DNA of 64,000 nucleotides. Source: Acidobacteriaceae bacterium (GTDB lineage: Bacteria; Acidobacteriota; Terriglobia; Terriglobales; Acidobacteriaceae). The notes beneath the pieces are model-generated. The model was not told where the DNA came from and did not search any database. It saw only the letters and a list, made by a program, of their open reading frames with translations. How positions within the stretch are numbered: position 1 is the first letter of the stretch; every line of letters starts with the position of its first letter. The translations under genes were made by a program, and so were the position numbers. The stretch covers positions 55,426 to 119,425 of the forward strand of contig JANXYB010000082.1 of NCBI GenBank assembly GCA_025350325.1, read 5' to 3'. Shown here piece by piece: positions 7,796 through 17,822 of the stretch.

Positions 7796-10700
7796 ATGAC
7801 GTCCCACTCACAGGTTGATAAACGGTTGATCTCGCGGCGAGCCATTCTTAAAGCATTTCGGTTTGCGCCACTGTTATTTCGGGCCGCACCACTTTGCGCG
7901 TTCGCTCATTCGAACGAGCCTGTCGCAGGCGCCATTCAACATGGCGAATTATTTCCTTTTTCTGAAATTCGCCTAAAGCCAAATTATCCGTCGCCTTCTC
8001 CTTTAGCGGATGTGCTGGCGCTGGTGGATCCGGGCACGGATGAATACATCACAGAGAAATACGCTTTAGAAATTGAGACGGTGTTGAAACAGTGGGGGGA
8101 GGCTCTTAAAGCACCTACGGGCAATAATTCCGCGTTAGCGAGCGCACTGAATACAACACTTGAAGCAACACCGCTGATTGCGGTGAAGGAAACCACTGTA
8201 CGTTCTGCGCAAGGGTTCAATGTTTTGAGGCGTGAATTCGGCCCGGATCGAGTCGCCGGCCGAGAACGCTTTGTTGCAAGCGTGGTTGAATGGTTGGGGC
8301 AGGCGACGCGCGTCGAGACAGCGGAATTCGAAATTTTCGACATAGAAGAACTTGGCGCCAACCCGCTCTCCGTTCGCACCGACGTACGCTACGACATTGT
8401 TTGCAGTCGCGGCCATGATCAACGCGAAGAGCGCGTTGGATCGTGGCGCATCGAATGGTCGTACAACGAGTCATCGCGATGGAAAGCCGTGAGGTGGGAT
8501 GCGGGCGAAGAGACGGTCTGCGCTGCAAGTGGCCCAGTCTTCATCGACATCACCGCGGAGGCGCTTGGCGCAGTCGAGTCGTATCAGAAACAGATGCTGC
8601 ACGGTGCCGACTACTGGCGCACAATTCTCGATGGCGCGGTTGGCATCGACGTCTATGGAAATAACGGAGTTGCGGCAGGCGACTTCGACAACGATGGATT
8701 CGACGACCTCTACGTATCTCAGCCGGCCGGGCTGCCTAATCGTCTTTATCGCAATCGTGGCGACGGTACATTTGAAGACGTTACGGAAAAGGCTGGAGTC
8801 GGTGTCCTCGACAATACGGCATGCGCAATGTTTGCGGATTTTAAGAACCGAGGGCGCCAGGATTTGCTGGTGGTTTGCGGAACCGGTCCTCTGCTTTTCC
8901 TGAACAAGGGAGACGGCACATTCTCGCTACAGCGCGATGCTTTTAAATTTGCGCGTCCGCCTCAGGGGACATTCACCCACGCTGCTGTTGCTGATTACGA
9001 TCGCGACGGGCATCTCGATATTTACTTCTGCATGTACATGTACTATCTGGGTCTCGATCAATATCACTACCCTATCCCTTACTACGACGCTCGCAATGGA
9101 CCGCCCAATTGTCTATTTCACAACCAGGGTGACGGCACGTTCGTCGAGACCACTGAAGCCGCAGGGCTCAACGCCGATAACGATCGCTACAGCTTCGCAT
9201 GCGCCTGGGGCGATTCAAATTCCAATGGACTGCCCGATCTTTTCGTGGCCAATGATTTCGGAAGTTCCCAACTCTATCGCAACAACGGCGACGGCACATT
9301 CAAGGTCGTTTCAAAAGAGGCACATGTTGAGAGTGTCGGCGCGGGCATGAGTTGCTGCTGGGCCGACTACGACAATGATGGCCATCAGGACATCTACGTG
9401 CCCAGCATGTGGGAGGCTGCCGGCCAAAGGGTTTCAAAACAAAGACAGTTTCATGAGCATGCGCCCGAAAGGATTCGGGAACTGTACCAGCGCCACGCGC
9501 GAGGCAATGCTCTGTATCGGAATCAGGGGGACGGAACATTTCAGAATGCAGGTCAGCGCGCCAAAGTTGAGATGGGCCGCTGGTCATGGTGTTCAGACTT
9601 TTGGGATTTCGATCACGATGGCTACTCGGACCTCTACGTGTCGAACGGGTACTTGTCATCCCCGCAGAAGAACGACCTAGCCGGTTTTTTCTGGAGGCAA
9701 GTTGTCGCTAGATCGTCTGAAGACACGACGCCATCGTTGCCTTACGAGCGCGGCTGGCAAGCTATTAACGAACTCGTTCGGTCGGACAACACCTGGCACG
9801 GCTATGCGCGGAACGTAATGTTCGTCAACAATCGCGATGGATCCTTCAGTGAGGCGTCCGGGGCTGTGGCCCTGGATTTCCGAGAGGACAGCCGGTCGTT
9901 CGCTCTGGCCGACATCGATCATGACGGTCGACTAGAGGTCATCCTGAAAAATCGGAATGCACCCCAGTTGCGCATCCTGCACAACGGGATGAGCGACATT
10001 GGCGACTCCATTTCCTTCAAATTGCGCGGCACCAAGAGCAATCGCGACGCTATAGGGTCTGCAATCTTCGTTGAGGCCGGTTCACTGACGCAGACTAAAT
10101 ATCTCCAGGCGGGATCCGGCTTTCTCGCTCAGCATTCTAAGGAGTTGTTTTTTGGCGTCGGCAAAATACGGGGAGAGTGTCGGGCAACCGTACGCTGGCC
10201 CTCTGGGTTATCGCAGGTCTTCGAGCACCTCCCTGTGAATCATCGGATCGAAATCGTGGAGGGCACTGCGGCTTTCGCAGCCACACCTTTTGGCGCCGCA
10301 CCGCCAGCCAAGTCTCACGCGGAATCTGCGCCATCGGAGGACTCGCTGCCGGTGGAGTTGGAAACGTGGCTCATCGAACCGCTCAAGGCTCCCGCGTTTG
10401 CAATGCCTGATCTGGCGGGCAACACTCATCAACTGGCATCATCGGGCGAAAACTTGACACTGCTTTTCTTCTGGTCGATTAAGGCACCCTACAGCCTCTC
10501 CAGCCTTGATGCGTTGAAGCAGTTCGACCGGCGCGGATCCGCACTTGCGGCAAGCCGGTTAAGAATCCTCACCATTAATGTTGACCTTCCAGAAATTGCT
10601 CGCGAAACACGAACGTTTGCTGCGGAAAAGGGCTTTCCTTTTCCGGTGCTATTGGCAAGCGAGGAGGTCAAGGGAGTTTACAACCTTCTCTATAAACACC

Positions 10701-11653
10701 TATACGACCGTCGCAGAGATCTGCCGATTCCCATTGCCTTGCTGTTGAATCGAGATGGCATGGTCGTCAAGGTGTATCAGGGCTCGCTGAATTGTGGGCA
10801 CCTGTCAGCTGATATCAAGTCCATCCCCACTAGTGCAGATGCGCGCATGTTGAAAGCGCTTCCATTCCGGGGCTTGCTGGTACAGGATGCCTTTGCACGG
10901 AATGATTTCACCTACGGAGTGGCCATGTACCAGCATGGCTACCTCAACCAGGCGGCAGAGTCGTTTCAACAGGTCATCGCAGCCAAGCCCGACAGTTCCG
11001 ATGCCTACTACAATCTCGGCACCCTCAACCTGCAAATACACAATTTCGAACAGGCACGCGGTTACCTTGAGAAGACACTAAAACTGCAGCCGGCTTACCC
11101 CGAGGCTTGGAATAACCTGGGAATGATTTCCGCCCAACAGGGTCATCCCGATGAAGCGATCTACGACTTTCAAAAATCCCTCACCCTCCGCCCAAACTAC
11201 GCCATCGCTTCCGTAAATTTGGGCAACATCTATCGGCGACAAAAGGAATTTGGCAAAGCGCTTGAATACCTTAATCGTGCGTTCGCATTGCAGCCCGATG
11301 ATCCCGAGACTAACTACAGCCTCGGAATGCTCTATGCAGAGCAAAATCAGATGCAGAAAGCAGCGGACTATCTGCAACGGGCCATCGATCTGCGGCCCGG
11401 CTATCCTGAAGCGCTCAATAATCTCGGCGTGCTATTTGTTCGGCAACAGAATTACGCAAAAGCTGAAGAGCAGTTCAGGTTCGGAATGAAGGTCGCACCT
11501 AAATTCGATCAGTCGTATTTGAACCTCGCCCGCCTGTATGCGATGCAAAAAGACAAGGAGAAAGCCAAGGAAGTGTTGCAAGATCTATTACGCATGGAGC
11601 CAGAGAATCAAAACGCAAGGCAAGCAATGGAAGTGCTACAATCAGCGCCTTAG
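7796..11653 (+). CDS. Secreted CRTAC1 (FG-GAP/ASPIC-UnbV) - redoxin-like - TPR fusion protein
   Basis: This 1285-residue secreted protein combines four parts. The N-terminus has a Tat-like signal (RLISRRAILKAFRFAPLLF). Residues about 290-740 hold FG-GAP/VCBS propeller repeats with calcium-type DxDxDG loops (GDFDNDGFDDLYV, DYDRDGHLDIYF, DYDNDGHQDIYV). Residues about 745-820 are an ASPIC/UnbV domain ending in TVRWPSGLSQVFEHL. Residues about 865-1000 resemble AhpC/TSA redoxin (PAFAMPDLAGNTHQL, LTLLFFWSIKAPYS, FPFPVLLA) but lack both redox cysteines. The last 270 residues are TPRs. The frame can be extended to 7700, but the ATG at 7796 has GAGAAG 9 bases upstream and places the signal near the N-terminus. 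It opens a four-gene operon (7796-17812). Substrate and partner are unknown; a role in binding extracellular polymer is an inference. Confidence 0.88.
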   Translation: MTSHSQVDKRLISRRAILKAFRFAPLLFRAAPLCAFAHSNEPVAGAIQHGELFPFSEIRLKPNYPSPSPLADVLALVDPGTDEYITEKYALEIETVLKQWGEALKAPTGNNSALASALNTTLEATPLIAVKETTVRSAQGFNVLRREFGPDRVAGRERFVASVVEWLGQATRVETAEFEIFDIEELGANPLSVRTDVRYDIVCSRGHDQREERVGSWRIEWSYNESSRWKAVRWDAGEETVCAASGPVFIDITAEALGAVESYQKQMLHGADYWRTILDGAVGIDVYGNNGVAAGDFDNDGFDDLYVSQPAGLPNRLYRNRGDGTFEDVTEKAGVGVLDNTACAMFADFKNRGRQDLLVVCGTGPLLFLNKGDGTFSLQRDAFKFARPPQGTFTHAAVADYDRDGHLDIYFCMYMYYLGLDQYHYPIPYYDARNGPPNCLFHNQGDGTFVETTEAAGLNADNDRYSFACAWGDSNSNGLPDLFVANDFGSSQLYRNNGDGTFKVVSKEAHVESVGAGMSCCWADYDNDGHQDIYVPSMWEAAGQRVSKQRQFHEHAPERIRELYQRHARGNALYRNQGDGTFQNAGQRAKVEMGRWSWCSDFWDFDHDGYSDLYVSNGYLSSPQKNDLAGFFWRQVVARSSEDTTPSLPYERGWQAINELVRSDNTWHGYARNVMFVNNRDGSFSEASGAVALDFREDSRSFALADIDHDGRLEVILKNRNAPQLRILHNGMSDIGDSISFKLRGTKSNRDAIGSAIFVEAGSLTQTKYLQAGSGFLAQHSKELFFGVGKIRGECRATVRWPSGLSQVFEHLPVNHRIEIVEGTAAFAATPFGAAPPAKSHAESAPSEDSLPVELETWLIEPLKAPAFAMPDLAGNTHQLASSGENLTLLFFWSIKAPYSLSSLDALKQFDRRGSALAASRLRILTINVDLPEIARETRTFAAEKGFPFPVLLASEEVKGVYNLLYKHLYDRRRDLPIPIALLLNRDGMVVKVYQGSLNCGHLSADIKSIPTSADARMLKALPFRGLLVQDAFARNDFTYGVAMYQHGYLNQAAESFQQVIAAKPDSSDAYYNLGTLNLQIHNFEQARGYLEKTLKLQPAYPEAWNNLGMISAQQGHPDEAIYDFQKSLTLRPNYAIASVNLGNIYRRQKEFGKALEYLNRAFALQPDDPETNYSLGMLYAEQNQMQKAADYLQRAIDLRPGYPEALNNLGVLFVRQQNYAKAEEQFRFGMKVAPKFDQSYLNLARLYAMQKDKEKAKEVLQDLLRMEPENQNARQAMEVLQSAP

Positions 11654-11704
11654 CGCAGCCAAACAAGGATCGAAAGAAAGAGCAAACGCCCCTCAGTCGA
11701 GCTT

Positions 11705-14203
11705 ATGAAAACAGCCCACGTGGCATGGTCAAACTTCGTCGGCGCTCTCGTGCTGTGTACTGCCTTGTCTCTCGTCCCACGGTGTCTCGCGCAGCGGAAG
11801 CCTTCCGTTCCTGCCGATTTGCACGAAGCAAAATCTTTGCTTGAGCAACACCGATTTGCCGAGGCCAAGTCGGCAACCCTCGAGCAACTTGCGCATCGAG
11901 CCCCAACGGTTGAGGGTTACAATTTGCTCGGTATTATCGAAGTTGACCAGCAGGATCTTGATGGGGCCGTGGCATCTTTTCACAAGGCGCTCCAACTAAA
12001 TCCCAGGTCAGTAAAGAGCCACAATAACCTGGGCAATGCTTACGCCGCTCAAAGACGCTTCGATTTGGCTGACAAGGAGTTTCGCTACACATTACGAATT
12101 GATCCGGGCAACTCCGATGCAAATTACAACCTCGGGACTCTTCTCATGATGAGAGGAGCGGCGGCGGAAGCTATTCCTCACTTTGAGCGCGTGCATCCGA
12201 TGACGACGGAAGCACGCTTCAATCTCATTCGCGCATATTTTGAAAGCAAGCGCAGCGCGGACGCATTGCGATTAGCGACCGAGCTTTCTGAACAAAGGAA
12301 GAACGACGTCCAGATTCATTTTTCTCTCGGAGTGTTGCTTGCCTCTGAGAAGCAATACAAAGCCGCCCAATCGGAGTTCGAAAATGCAGATGCACTCCAG
12401 CCCGACACCTTCGAAATTCTCTATAACCTCGGGCAGGATTTTCTTCGTAGCGGTGACAACCTGAAGGCTGAAGTTACGTTCAACAGGGCGCTTAGATTGA
12501 AGCCCGAGTCCCCCGAAACTCTACGGCTTCTTGCTCAGGTCTACTCAAATGAGTCGCGTCCTCTGGATGCTCTCGACTTATTGATGCGAGCGCATAAGAT
12601 CGCGCCTCAAGACACAGACGTTATCTACCTGATGGCCCAGGTGAGCATGTCTCAGAACTACTTCGAGGATGCGATACCGCTCCTTGAAACGGGGATGGCG
12701 ATCTCGCCCAAGAGAGCAGACCTGCTGGCTGCCCTTGGCGAGAGTTACTTCATGGCGGGCAGGGTTGAAAAGGCAATAGAGACGTTCAAGTCGCTTCTGA
12801 ATGTAGAGAACTCCGCGCGCTCGTATGCATTTCTTGGACTCTCCTATCGCAACCTTGGACGCTTCGACAATGCAAAGGAGTATTTCGAAAAAGGCCTAAA
12901 ATTAGATTCAAAAAACAGTCTTTGCTTGTTTAATCTGGGCTTTATTGCTGAGCGCCAGGGTGACGCTGTGAAAGCAGAAGAGATGTTTCAACAGACGCTG
13001 CGGACCAATGCAAATTTCCCCGACGCCCTGCTTGAACTGGCCAATCTGAGGATAGCCGGTAAGAAACTACCCGAGGCAGTTGACCTACTCAGAAGATATG
13101 TTCGCGTCAGCCATGATCCCGCCACGGGCTATTACAAACTCGCAATGGCCGAAAGGGGTCTGCATCAGGACGAAGCTGCAGGGCGCGACTTGAGTGTGTT
13201 CAAAACACTCTCAAAGAATGCATCGAGTGGCCCTTATCCCTACGAACACTTATTCGATTATTTAGACAGTCGCTCCAAGCTGGCGCCCGGCGATCGTGAC
13301 CAACTCGACCTGACTGAGCTCACAGAGCAATTAAAGAAGCATCCCGATCAGCCCGAAGACTTGTACATGCTGTGCGAGGCCTTTTTGAAAGCCGGCAAAT
13401 TGGAGGATGCCCGCAGCGCCATTGCGCGGCTCGACACGATAAGCACAGGCGATTACCGCACATTGACCGGAACCGGCGTGCTGCTCGCGCGGTACCATTT
13501 GTACGACGATGCTATACAGCATTTTCAATCTGCAGAGCAGTTAAACCCCACTTCTGACGAAGTGAAGTTCGACTTGGCGAATGCGTATTTCCGCAAGCGG
13601 CTTTATTCGCAGGCGCTCGACAGCGCCCGCCGGGTCTCCGAGGCAGGGCAAAAGGACGATGCCTATTTGACACTGCTAGGGGATATCTACGCGCACATTG
13701 GGGATGTGGCCCATGCCTCGGAAATTTTCCGGGGCGCGATTCTCAGGAATCCGGATGATGATCAAAACTATCTTTCTCTCGCGTTGATTGACTTGCGCTC
13801 CAATGACATCGCAGCCGCTCAGCAGACGCTCGCAAAGGCACAAGCTCGTATCCCTGGTTCTGGAAAAATTTACTGGGGACTGGGTCTCACTTCTGCATTG
13901 CAGGGGAACACTGCCGAGGCCGTTTCGCGATTTGAGCGCGCCGTTTATCTGCTTCCAGAGTGGGCCGGTGGCTATTCAACACTCGGCGTCTTCTACTTTG
14001 AAATTGGAGAGATCGAAAAGGCGAAGGAAGTTCTCAATCGATTCAAGGAGAGCAGCGCCAACGCAAGCTTGGACATCAACCGTATCGAGCAGGTCCTCGA
14101 GCAGGCATCGAACACTGGGCAGCGCAGTGCTGAATCCCTGACTCCGGCAAGCAAGGAACAGCTTATACAACTCGCGCTCTCGCTCGCGGATAGAACTCTA
14201 TGA
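11705..14203 (+). CDS. Large secreted TPR protein
   Basis: This 832-residue protein has a cleavable signal (hydrophobic stretch FVGALVLCTALSLVPRCLAQ) followed by about twenty TPR units to the C-terminus, for example AVASFHKALQLNPRSVKSHN and AEVTFNRALRLKPESPETLR. No catalytic domain is visible, so a periplasmic scaffold or assembly role is most likely. It lies 51 bases after the CRTAC1 fusion gene, and its TGA overlaps the ATG of the next CRTAC1 gene (ATGA at 14200-14203), which implies translational coupling and a constant ratio of the two products. This coupling is the best evidence in the window that TPR and CRTAC1 proteins work together. Confidence 0.9.
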   Translation: MKTAHVAWSNFVGALVLCTALSLVPRCLAQRKPSVPADLHEAKSLLEQHRFAEAKSATLEQLAHRAPTVEGYNLLGIIEVDQQDLDGAVASFHKALQLNPRSVKSHNNLGNAYAAQRRFDLADKEFRYTLRIDPGNSDANYNLGTLLMMRGAAAEAIPHFERVHPMTTEARFNLIRAYFESKRSADALRLATELSEQRKNDVQIHFSLGVLLASEKQYKAAQSEFENADALQPDTFEILYNLGQDFLRSGDNLKAEVTFNRALRLKPESPETLRLLAQVYSNESRPLDALDLLMRAHKIAPQDTDVIYLMAQVSMSQNYFEDAIPLLETGMAISPKRADLLAALGESYFMAGRVEKAIETFKSLLNVENSARSYAFLGLSYRNLGRFDNAKEYFEKGLKLDSKNSLCLFNLGFIAERQGDAVKAEEMFQQTLRTNANFPDALLELANLRIAGKKLPEAVDLLRRYVRVSHDPATGYYKLAMAERGLHQDEAAGRDLSVFKTLSKNASSGPYPYEHLFDYLDSRSKLAPGDRDQLDLTELTEQLKKHPDQPEDLYMLCEAFLKAGKLEDARSAIARLDTISTGDYRTLTGTGVLLARYHLYDDAIQHFQSAEQLNPTSDEVKFDLANAYFRKRLYSQALDSARRVSEAGQKDDAYLTLLGDIYAHIGDVAHASEIFRGAILRNPDDDQNYLSLALIDLRSNDIAAAQQTLAKAQARIPGSGKIYWGLGLTSALQGNTAEAVSRFERAVYLLPEWAGGYSTLGVFYFEIGEIEKAKEVLNRFKESSANASLDINRIEQVLEQASNTGQRSAESLTPASKEQLIQLALSLADRTL

Positions 14204-15942
14204 GCATGCCGATCCTCCGCAGTACGGCGACAGTAATGGCGTTGGCGATTCTTGGCTCATTCACATCGCAGAACCAAAGCGCTCAGAAACCGACGAAGCC
14301 CACGGACCCGCTCGTCCCTGTTCACTACACTGACATTCGGAAGGCTGCGGGAATCAGTTTCGTTCAGGACTCAACTCAAACGGAGGAGAAGTATTATCTC
14401 GAGACCATGGGTACCGGTGTAGCGTGGCTGGATTACGACCAGGATGGGCTCATGGATCTTTACTTCGTGCAGTCCGGAGCCACAGACGCCTATAAGCCAA
14501 GCCATCCGCTGCGGTCAGCCCTCTATCACAACAACGGAGATGGAACGTTCACCGACGTCACGCAAAAGGCCGCAGTTGGCGGCGAGGGACATTACGGCCA
14601 AGGGGTCGCAGTTGGTGACTACGACAATGACGGTTTTCCGGATCTATACGTCACCGGCTACGGCCGGGCGATTTTATATCACAACAATGGCGATGGAACG
14701 TTTACCGATGTGACCGCAAAAGCAAATGTTGCCGACGAGGGCGCGTGGTCAACGAGCGCAGGATGGTTTGACTTTGATAAAGATGGCTGGCTTGACCTCG
14801 TGGTCACGAACTATCTCGACTGGTCGCCTAAAACCAACTTGTGGTGCGGAGAGCGAGCCCCCGGTTACCGTTCCTATTGCAACCCTGGTAATTACCGAGG
14901 GCAAAAGACAAAGCTCTACCACAACAACCACGATGGCACCTTCACAGACGTTAGCGAAAAGTCAGGAATTGGACTACCCGAATCGAAAGGTATGGGATTG
15001 GTGCTCGCCGATTTTAATGGAGACGGCTGGCCTGACATCGCGATCGCTAACGATACCTGGCCCAATTTTTTCTTCGAGAACAAACATGATGGGACATTCA
15101 GCGATGTCTCGCTCATCTCCGGCCTGGCGGCGAGCGAAGACGGTCGCTACGAAGCCGGAATGGGCATCGACGCATCGGATGTCGACGGCGATGGCCTGCT
15201 CGACATCTACATTACCCATCTCGATTTCGAATTAAACCGCCTTTACCATAATAATGGAGATGGCACTTTCACCGACGTCACCTACAGCTCCGGGATAGGA
15301 AACAAGGCAATCCTTCTGAGTGGAGTAGCAGCTAAGTTCATTGACTACGATAATGACGGATGGCCCGATATCGTTCAGGCGAATGGCGCCATGGTTGACA
15401 ACGTTAACCTGTACCACAGCCTGGTCACTTACAAAGAGCCTCTGCTGATGTTTCATAACCTGGGCCACGGGCATTTCGAAAAAACTTCTGATGCGCTCGG
15501 GTCTGACTTCAATCGTCCAGTGGCTGGTCGTGGACTTGCGACGGCGGACTTCTTCAACGACGGGCAGATTGGATTCGCCGTTAATTGTCGCGGCGACTTT
15601 CCAGAACTTCTGCGCAACGATGCTGCCAACGCAAATCATTGGCTTGAAATACTGCCAATCGGCACAAAGTCGAATCGCGACGGTATCGGCGCAGTAATGA
15701 AACTGACCACAGAGGGTGTCGTCCAGATTGACCAGGAAAAGGGTGGCACAAGCTACATGTCGGCAAGCGATCCCCGCGTCCATTTTGGCCTGGGGAAACG
15801 ATCCAAGATAGAATCTCTTGTAATCACGTGGCCGAGCGGTCAAGTGGACAAATTAACCAACGTACACGCAGATTCGATTATCGCGGTCAAGGAAGGCGCG
15901 GGCATTGTTCCGCATCCCTTTCCCAAGGTACGGATCCGATGA
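14200..15942 (+). CDS. Secreted CRTAC1-family FG-GAP/ASPIC-UnbV protein
   Basis: The 580-residue product has a signal-type N-terminus (LRSTATVMALAILGSFTS), then repeated propeller blades with the pattern YHNNGDGTFTDVT plus DYDxDGxxDLYV, and a C-terminal ASPIC/UnbV domain (GTKSNRDGIGAVMKL, VHFGLGKRSKIESLVITWPS). In other bacteria and in animals this architecture (cartilage acidic protein 1 type) is a calcium-binding beta-propeller; no enzymatic activity is established. The start codon overlaps the stop of the TPR gene by the ATGA arrangement. It is followed after 88 bases by another CRTAC1 gene of similar length, so the pair may have arisen by duplication, although their N-termini differ. Confidence 0.92.
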   Translation: MSMPILRSTATVMALAILGSFTSQNQSAQKPTKPTDPLVPVHYTDIRKAAGISFVQDSTQTEEKYYLETMGTGVAWLDYDQDGLMDLYFVQSGATDAYKPSHPLRSALYHNNGDGTFTDVTQKAAVGGEGHYGQGVAVGDYDNDGFPDLYVTGYGRAILYHNNGDGTFTDVTAKANVADEGAWSTSAGWFDFDKDGWLDLVVTNYLDWSPKTNLWCGERAPGYRSYCNPGNYRGQKTKLYHNNHDGTFTDVSEKSGIGLPESKGMGLVLADFNGDGWPDIAIANDTWPNFFFENKHDGTFSDVSLISGLAASEDGRYEAGMGIDASDVDGDGLLDIYITHLDFELNRLYHNNGDGTFTDVTYSSGIGNKAILLSGVAAKFIDYDNDGWPDIVQANGAMVDNVNLYHSLVTYKEPLLMFHNLGHGHFEKTSDALGSDFNRPVAGRGLATADFFNDGQIGFAVNCRGDFPELLRNDAANANHWLEILPIGTKSNRDGIGAVMKLTTEGVVQIDQEKGGTSYMSASDPRVHFGLGKRSKIESLVITWPSGQVDKLTNVHADSIIAVKEGAGIVPHPFPKVRIR

Positions 15943-16030
15943 GGGCGGCGGCAAACGTCATCGAGACAGCATTGCATTTTGGCGGAATAATTCCGCGTCT
16001 GCGCCAACACTTCTGTAATCACGGCAAAAT

Positions 16031-17812
16031 ATGATCATCCCTCGGCGGTGGTTTCTCGGTTCGTCACTCATCATGCTCGGCGAAACACTGCTCGACAAGC
16101 TGACGACTCCACTCTGGAAGTGGGGCGAGGACTCGCACATACTTGCCGCGATCTCCGCTCCCGCTACGTCGCCTGTTCATTACGTCGATGTGGCAGAACA
16201 GGCGGGCTTGAAGATCCCAAACGTATGGGGTGGCGTCGACCACAAGCGGATCATCCTCGAGACTAAAGGGAGTGGGCTGGCCTTCTTCGACTATGACAAC
16301 GATGGATGGCTCGACATTTATCTGACCAATGGCAATCGGCTCGGCGAGCATTGGCCCGCAGGCAAGGAGCCGACCACACACCTCTACAAGAACAACCGCG
16401 ATGGCACGTTCACAGATGTGACGGCGAGGTCTGGCCTCGGACGCACTGGCTGGCAAACGGGCGTGTGCGTAGGCGACTACGACAACGATGGGTGGGATGA
16501 TCTCTTCTGCACTTTCTGGGGACATAACATCCTCTTCCACAACAACGGAGATGGAACCTTTACGGATGCAACGCAGAGGGCGGGACTCGCGCAAGCCAAG
16601 GGCCGCTGGGGCACAGGCGCCAGCTTCGTAGACTATAACCGCGATGGGCATCTTGATCTTTTCGTCTGCAACTTCGTCCATCTGGACCCGGACAAGCCGC
16701 CGTCCGCGACCGATGCGAGCTTTTGCCAATGGAAAGGCGTCCCCACGATGTGCGGTCCGCGTGGATTGCCGGGGGACACCAACATTCTCTACCACAACAA
16801 TGGGGACGGCACATTTACGGATGTGTCAGAAAAAGCCGGCATTTTAAAACCCGGACCGCGTTACTCGATTACGTCTATTTGTTACGACTTTGATAACGAT
16901 GGATGGCCGGATATCTACGTTGCGGTTGATTCTGAGCCGAGCATTCTTTTCAAAAATAATCACGATGGGACATTTACGGATATTGCTGTGATGGCTGGTT
17001 GTGCATATAACGACGACGGGCATGAGCAGGCGGGCATGGGACTCTGCGTGGCCGATTACGATTGCGATGGCTGGTTTGATATCTTCAAGACGAATTTCGC
17101 CGACGATACTTGCAACCTGTACCACAACAATGGGGATGGCACTTTTAGCGACCTCTCATTCAACTCCGGCGTAGGCATCAACAACAACTACGTTGCATGG
17201 GGTTGTGGATTCATCGATTACGACAACGATGGATGGTCAGATATTGTTCAGGTCAATGGACATGTTTACCCTGAAATCGATAGATACAACTTCGGTGAGA
17301 CGTTTAAAAATCCTCGGCTGGTTTACAAAAATCTTGGGAATGGGCGGTTCAAGGATGTCTCGTCAGAGGTGGGGCCTGGAATCACCGCCCGTTTCTCCAG
17401 CCGTGGTGCAGCATTCGGAGATTACGATAACGACGGCGGCATGGATATGCTTATCCTGAACATGAATGAACTTCCATCGCTGCTCCACAACGTGGGAGGC
17501 AACAAACAGAACTGGATCAAGTTGAAGCTGATTGGAACTAAATGCAATCGAACTGCAATTGGCGCGCGAGCGCGCGTAATCACCGGCAAGCATATTCAAA
17601 TGGATGAAGTGACCAGTGGCGGAAGTGTGATGTCGCAAAATGACCTGCGTCTCCACTTCGGGCTCGGGAATGTGGAGTCTGTCGATGCCATCGAAATCAA
17701 ATGGCCAACCACGCAGAAGATCGAGCGCTTCAACCAAGTCAAGGCCAACCAAATACTCACTATTCGCGAGGGCGAGGGAATCATTTCGAAGGACAAGCCA
17801 AAGCCGCGGTAG
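16031..17812 (+). CDS. CRTAC1-family FG-GAP/ASPIC-UnbV protein with Tat-like signal
   Basis: The 593-residue protein begins MIIPRRWFLGSSLIMLGETL, which resembles a twin-arginine signal. Most of the chain is FG-GAP repeats with calcium-type loops (DYDNDGWLDIYLTNG, DYDNDGWDDLFC, DYDCDGWFDIFKTN), followed by an ASPIC/UnbV domain (GTKCNRTAIGARARV, LHFGLGNVESVDAIEIKWP). A conserved cysteine-bearing insert PTMCGPRGLPGD also occurs in the two paralogues at 51632 and 53566 (NCGPRGLPGE and MCGPRGLPGE), so this gene is nearer to them than to the one at 14200. It is the last gene of the plus-strand operon and meets the TPR gene at 17823 head-on with a gap of 10 bases. No clear ribosome binding site precedes the ATG. 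Confidence 0.9.
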   Translation: MIIPRRWFLGSSLIMLGETLLDKLTTPLWKWGEDSHILAAISAPATSPVHYVDVAEQAGLKIPNVWGGVDHKRIILETKGSGLAFFDYDNDGWLDIYLTNGNRLGEHWPAGKEPTTHLYKNNRDGTFTDVTARSGLGRTGWQTGVCVGDYDNDGWDDLFCTFWGHNILFHNNGDGTFTDATQRAGLAQAKGRWGTGASFVDYNRDGHLDLFVCNFVHLDPDKPPSATDASFCQWKGVPTMCGPRGLPGDTNILYHNNGDGTFTDVSEKAGILKPGPRYSITSICYDFDNDGWPDIYVAVDSEPSILFKNNHDGTFTDIAVMAGCAYNDDGHEQAGMGLCVADYDCDGWFDIFKTNFADDTCNLYHNNGDGTFSDLSFNSGVGINNNYVAWGCGFIDYDNDGWSDIVQVNGHVYPEIDRYNFGETFKNPRLVYKNLGNGRFKDVSSEVGPGITARFSSRGAAFGDYDNDGGMDMLILNMNELPSLLHNVGGNKQNWIKLKLIGTKCNRTAIGARARVITGKHIQMDEVTSGGSVMSQNDLRLHFGLGNVESVDAIEIKWPTTQKIERFNQVKANQILTIREGEGIISKDKPKPR

Positions 17813-17822
17813 AAACGCAAGC

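Noticed and set aside
7473..7811. Minus-strand frame of 112 codons in the divergent region upstream of the Oar-like receptor
   Set aside because: It covers the LacI-type palindrome, overlaps the start of the plus-strand fusion gene, and has no protein-like features.
16064..16795. Open minus-strand frame of 243 codons inside the CRTAC1 gene at 16031
   Set aside because: It lies antisense to repeated DYDNDG codons, which contain few antisense stops. The translation is Val/Ile-rich low complexity with no family match, and the plus-strand gene is clear.
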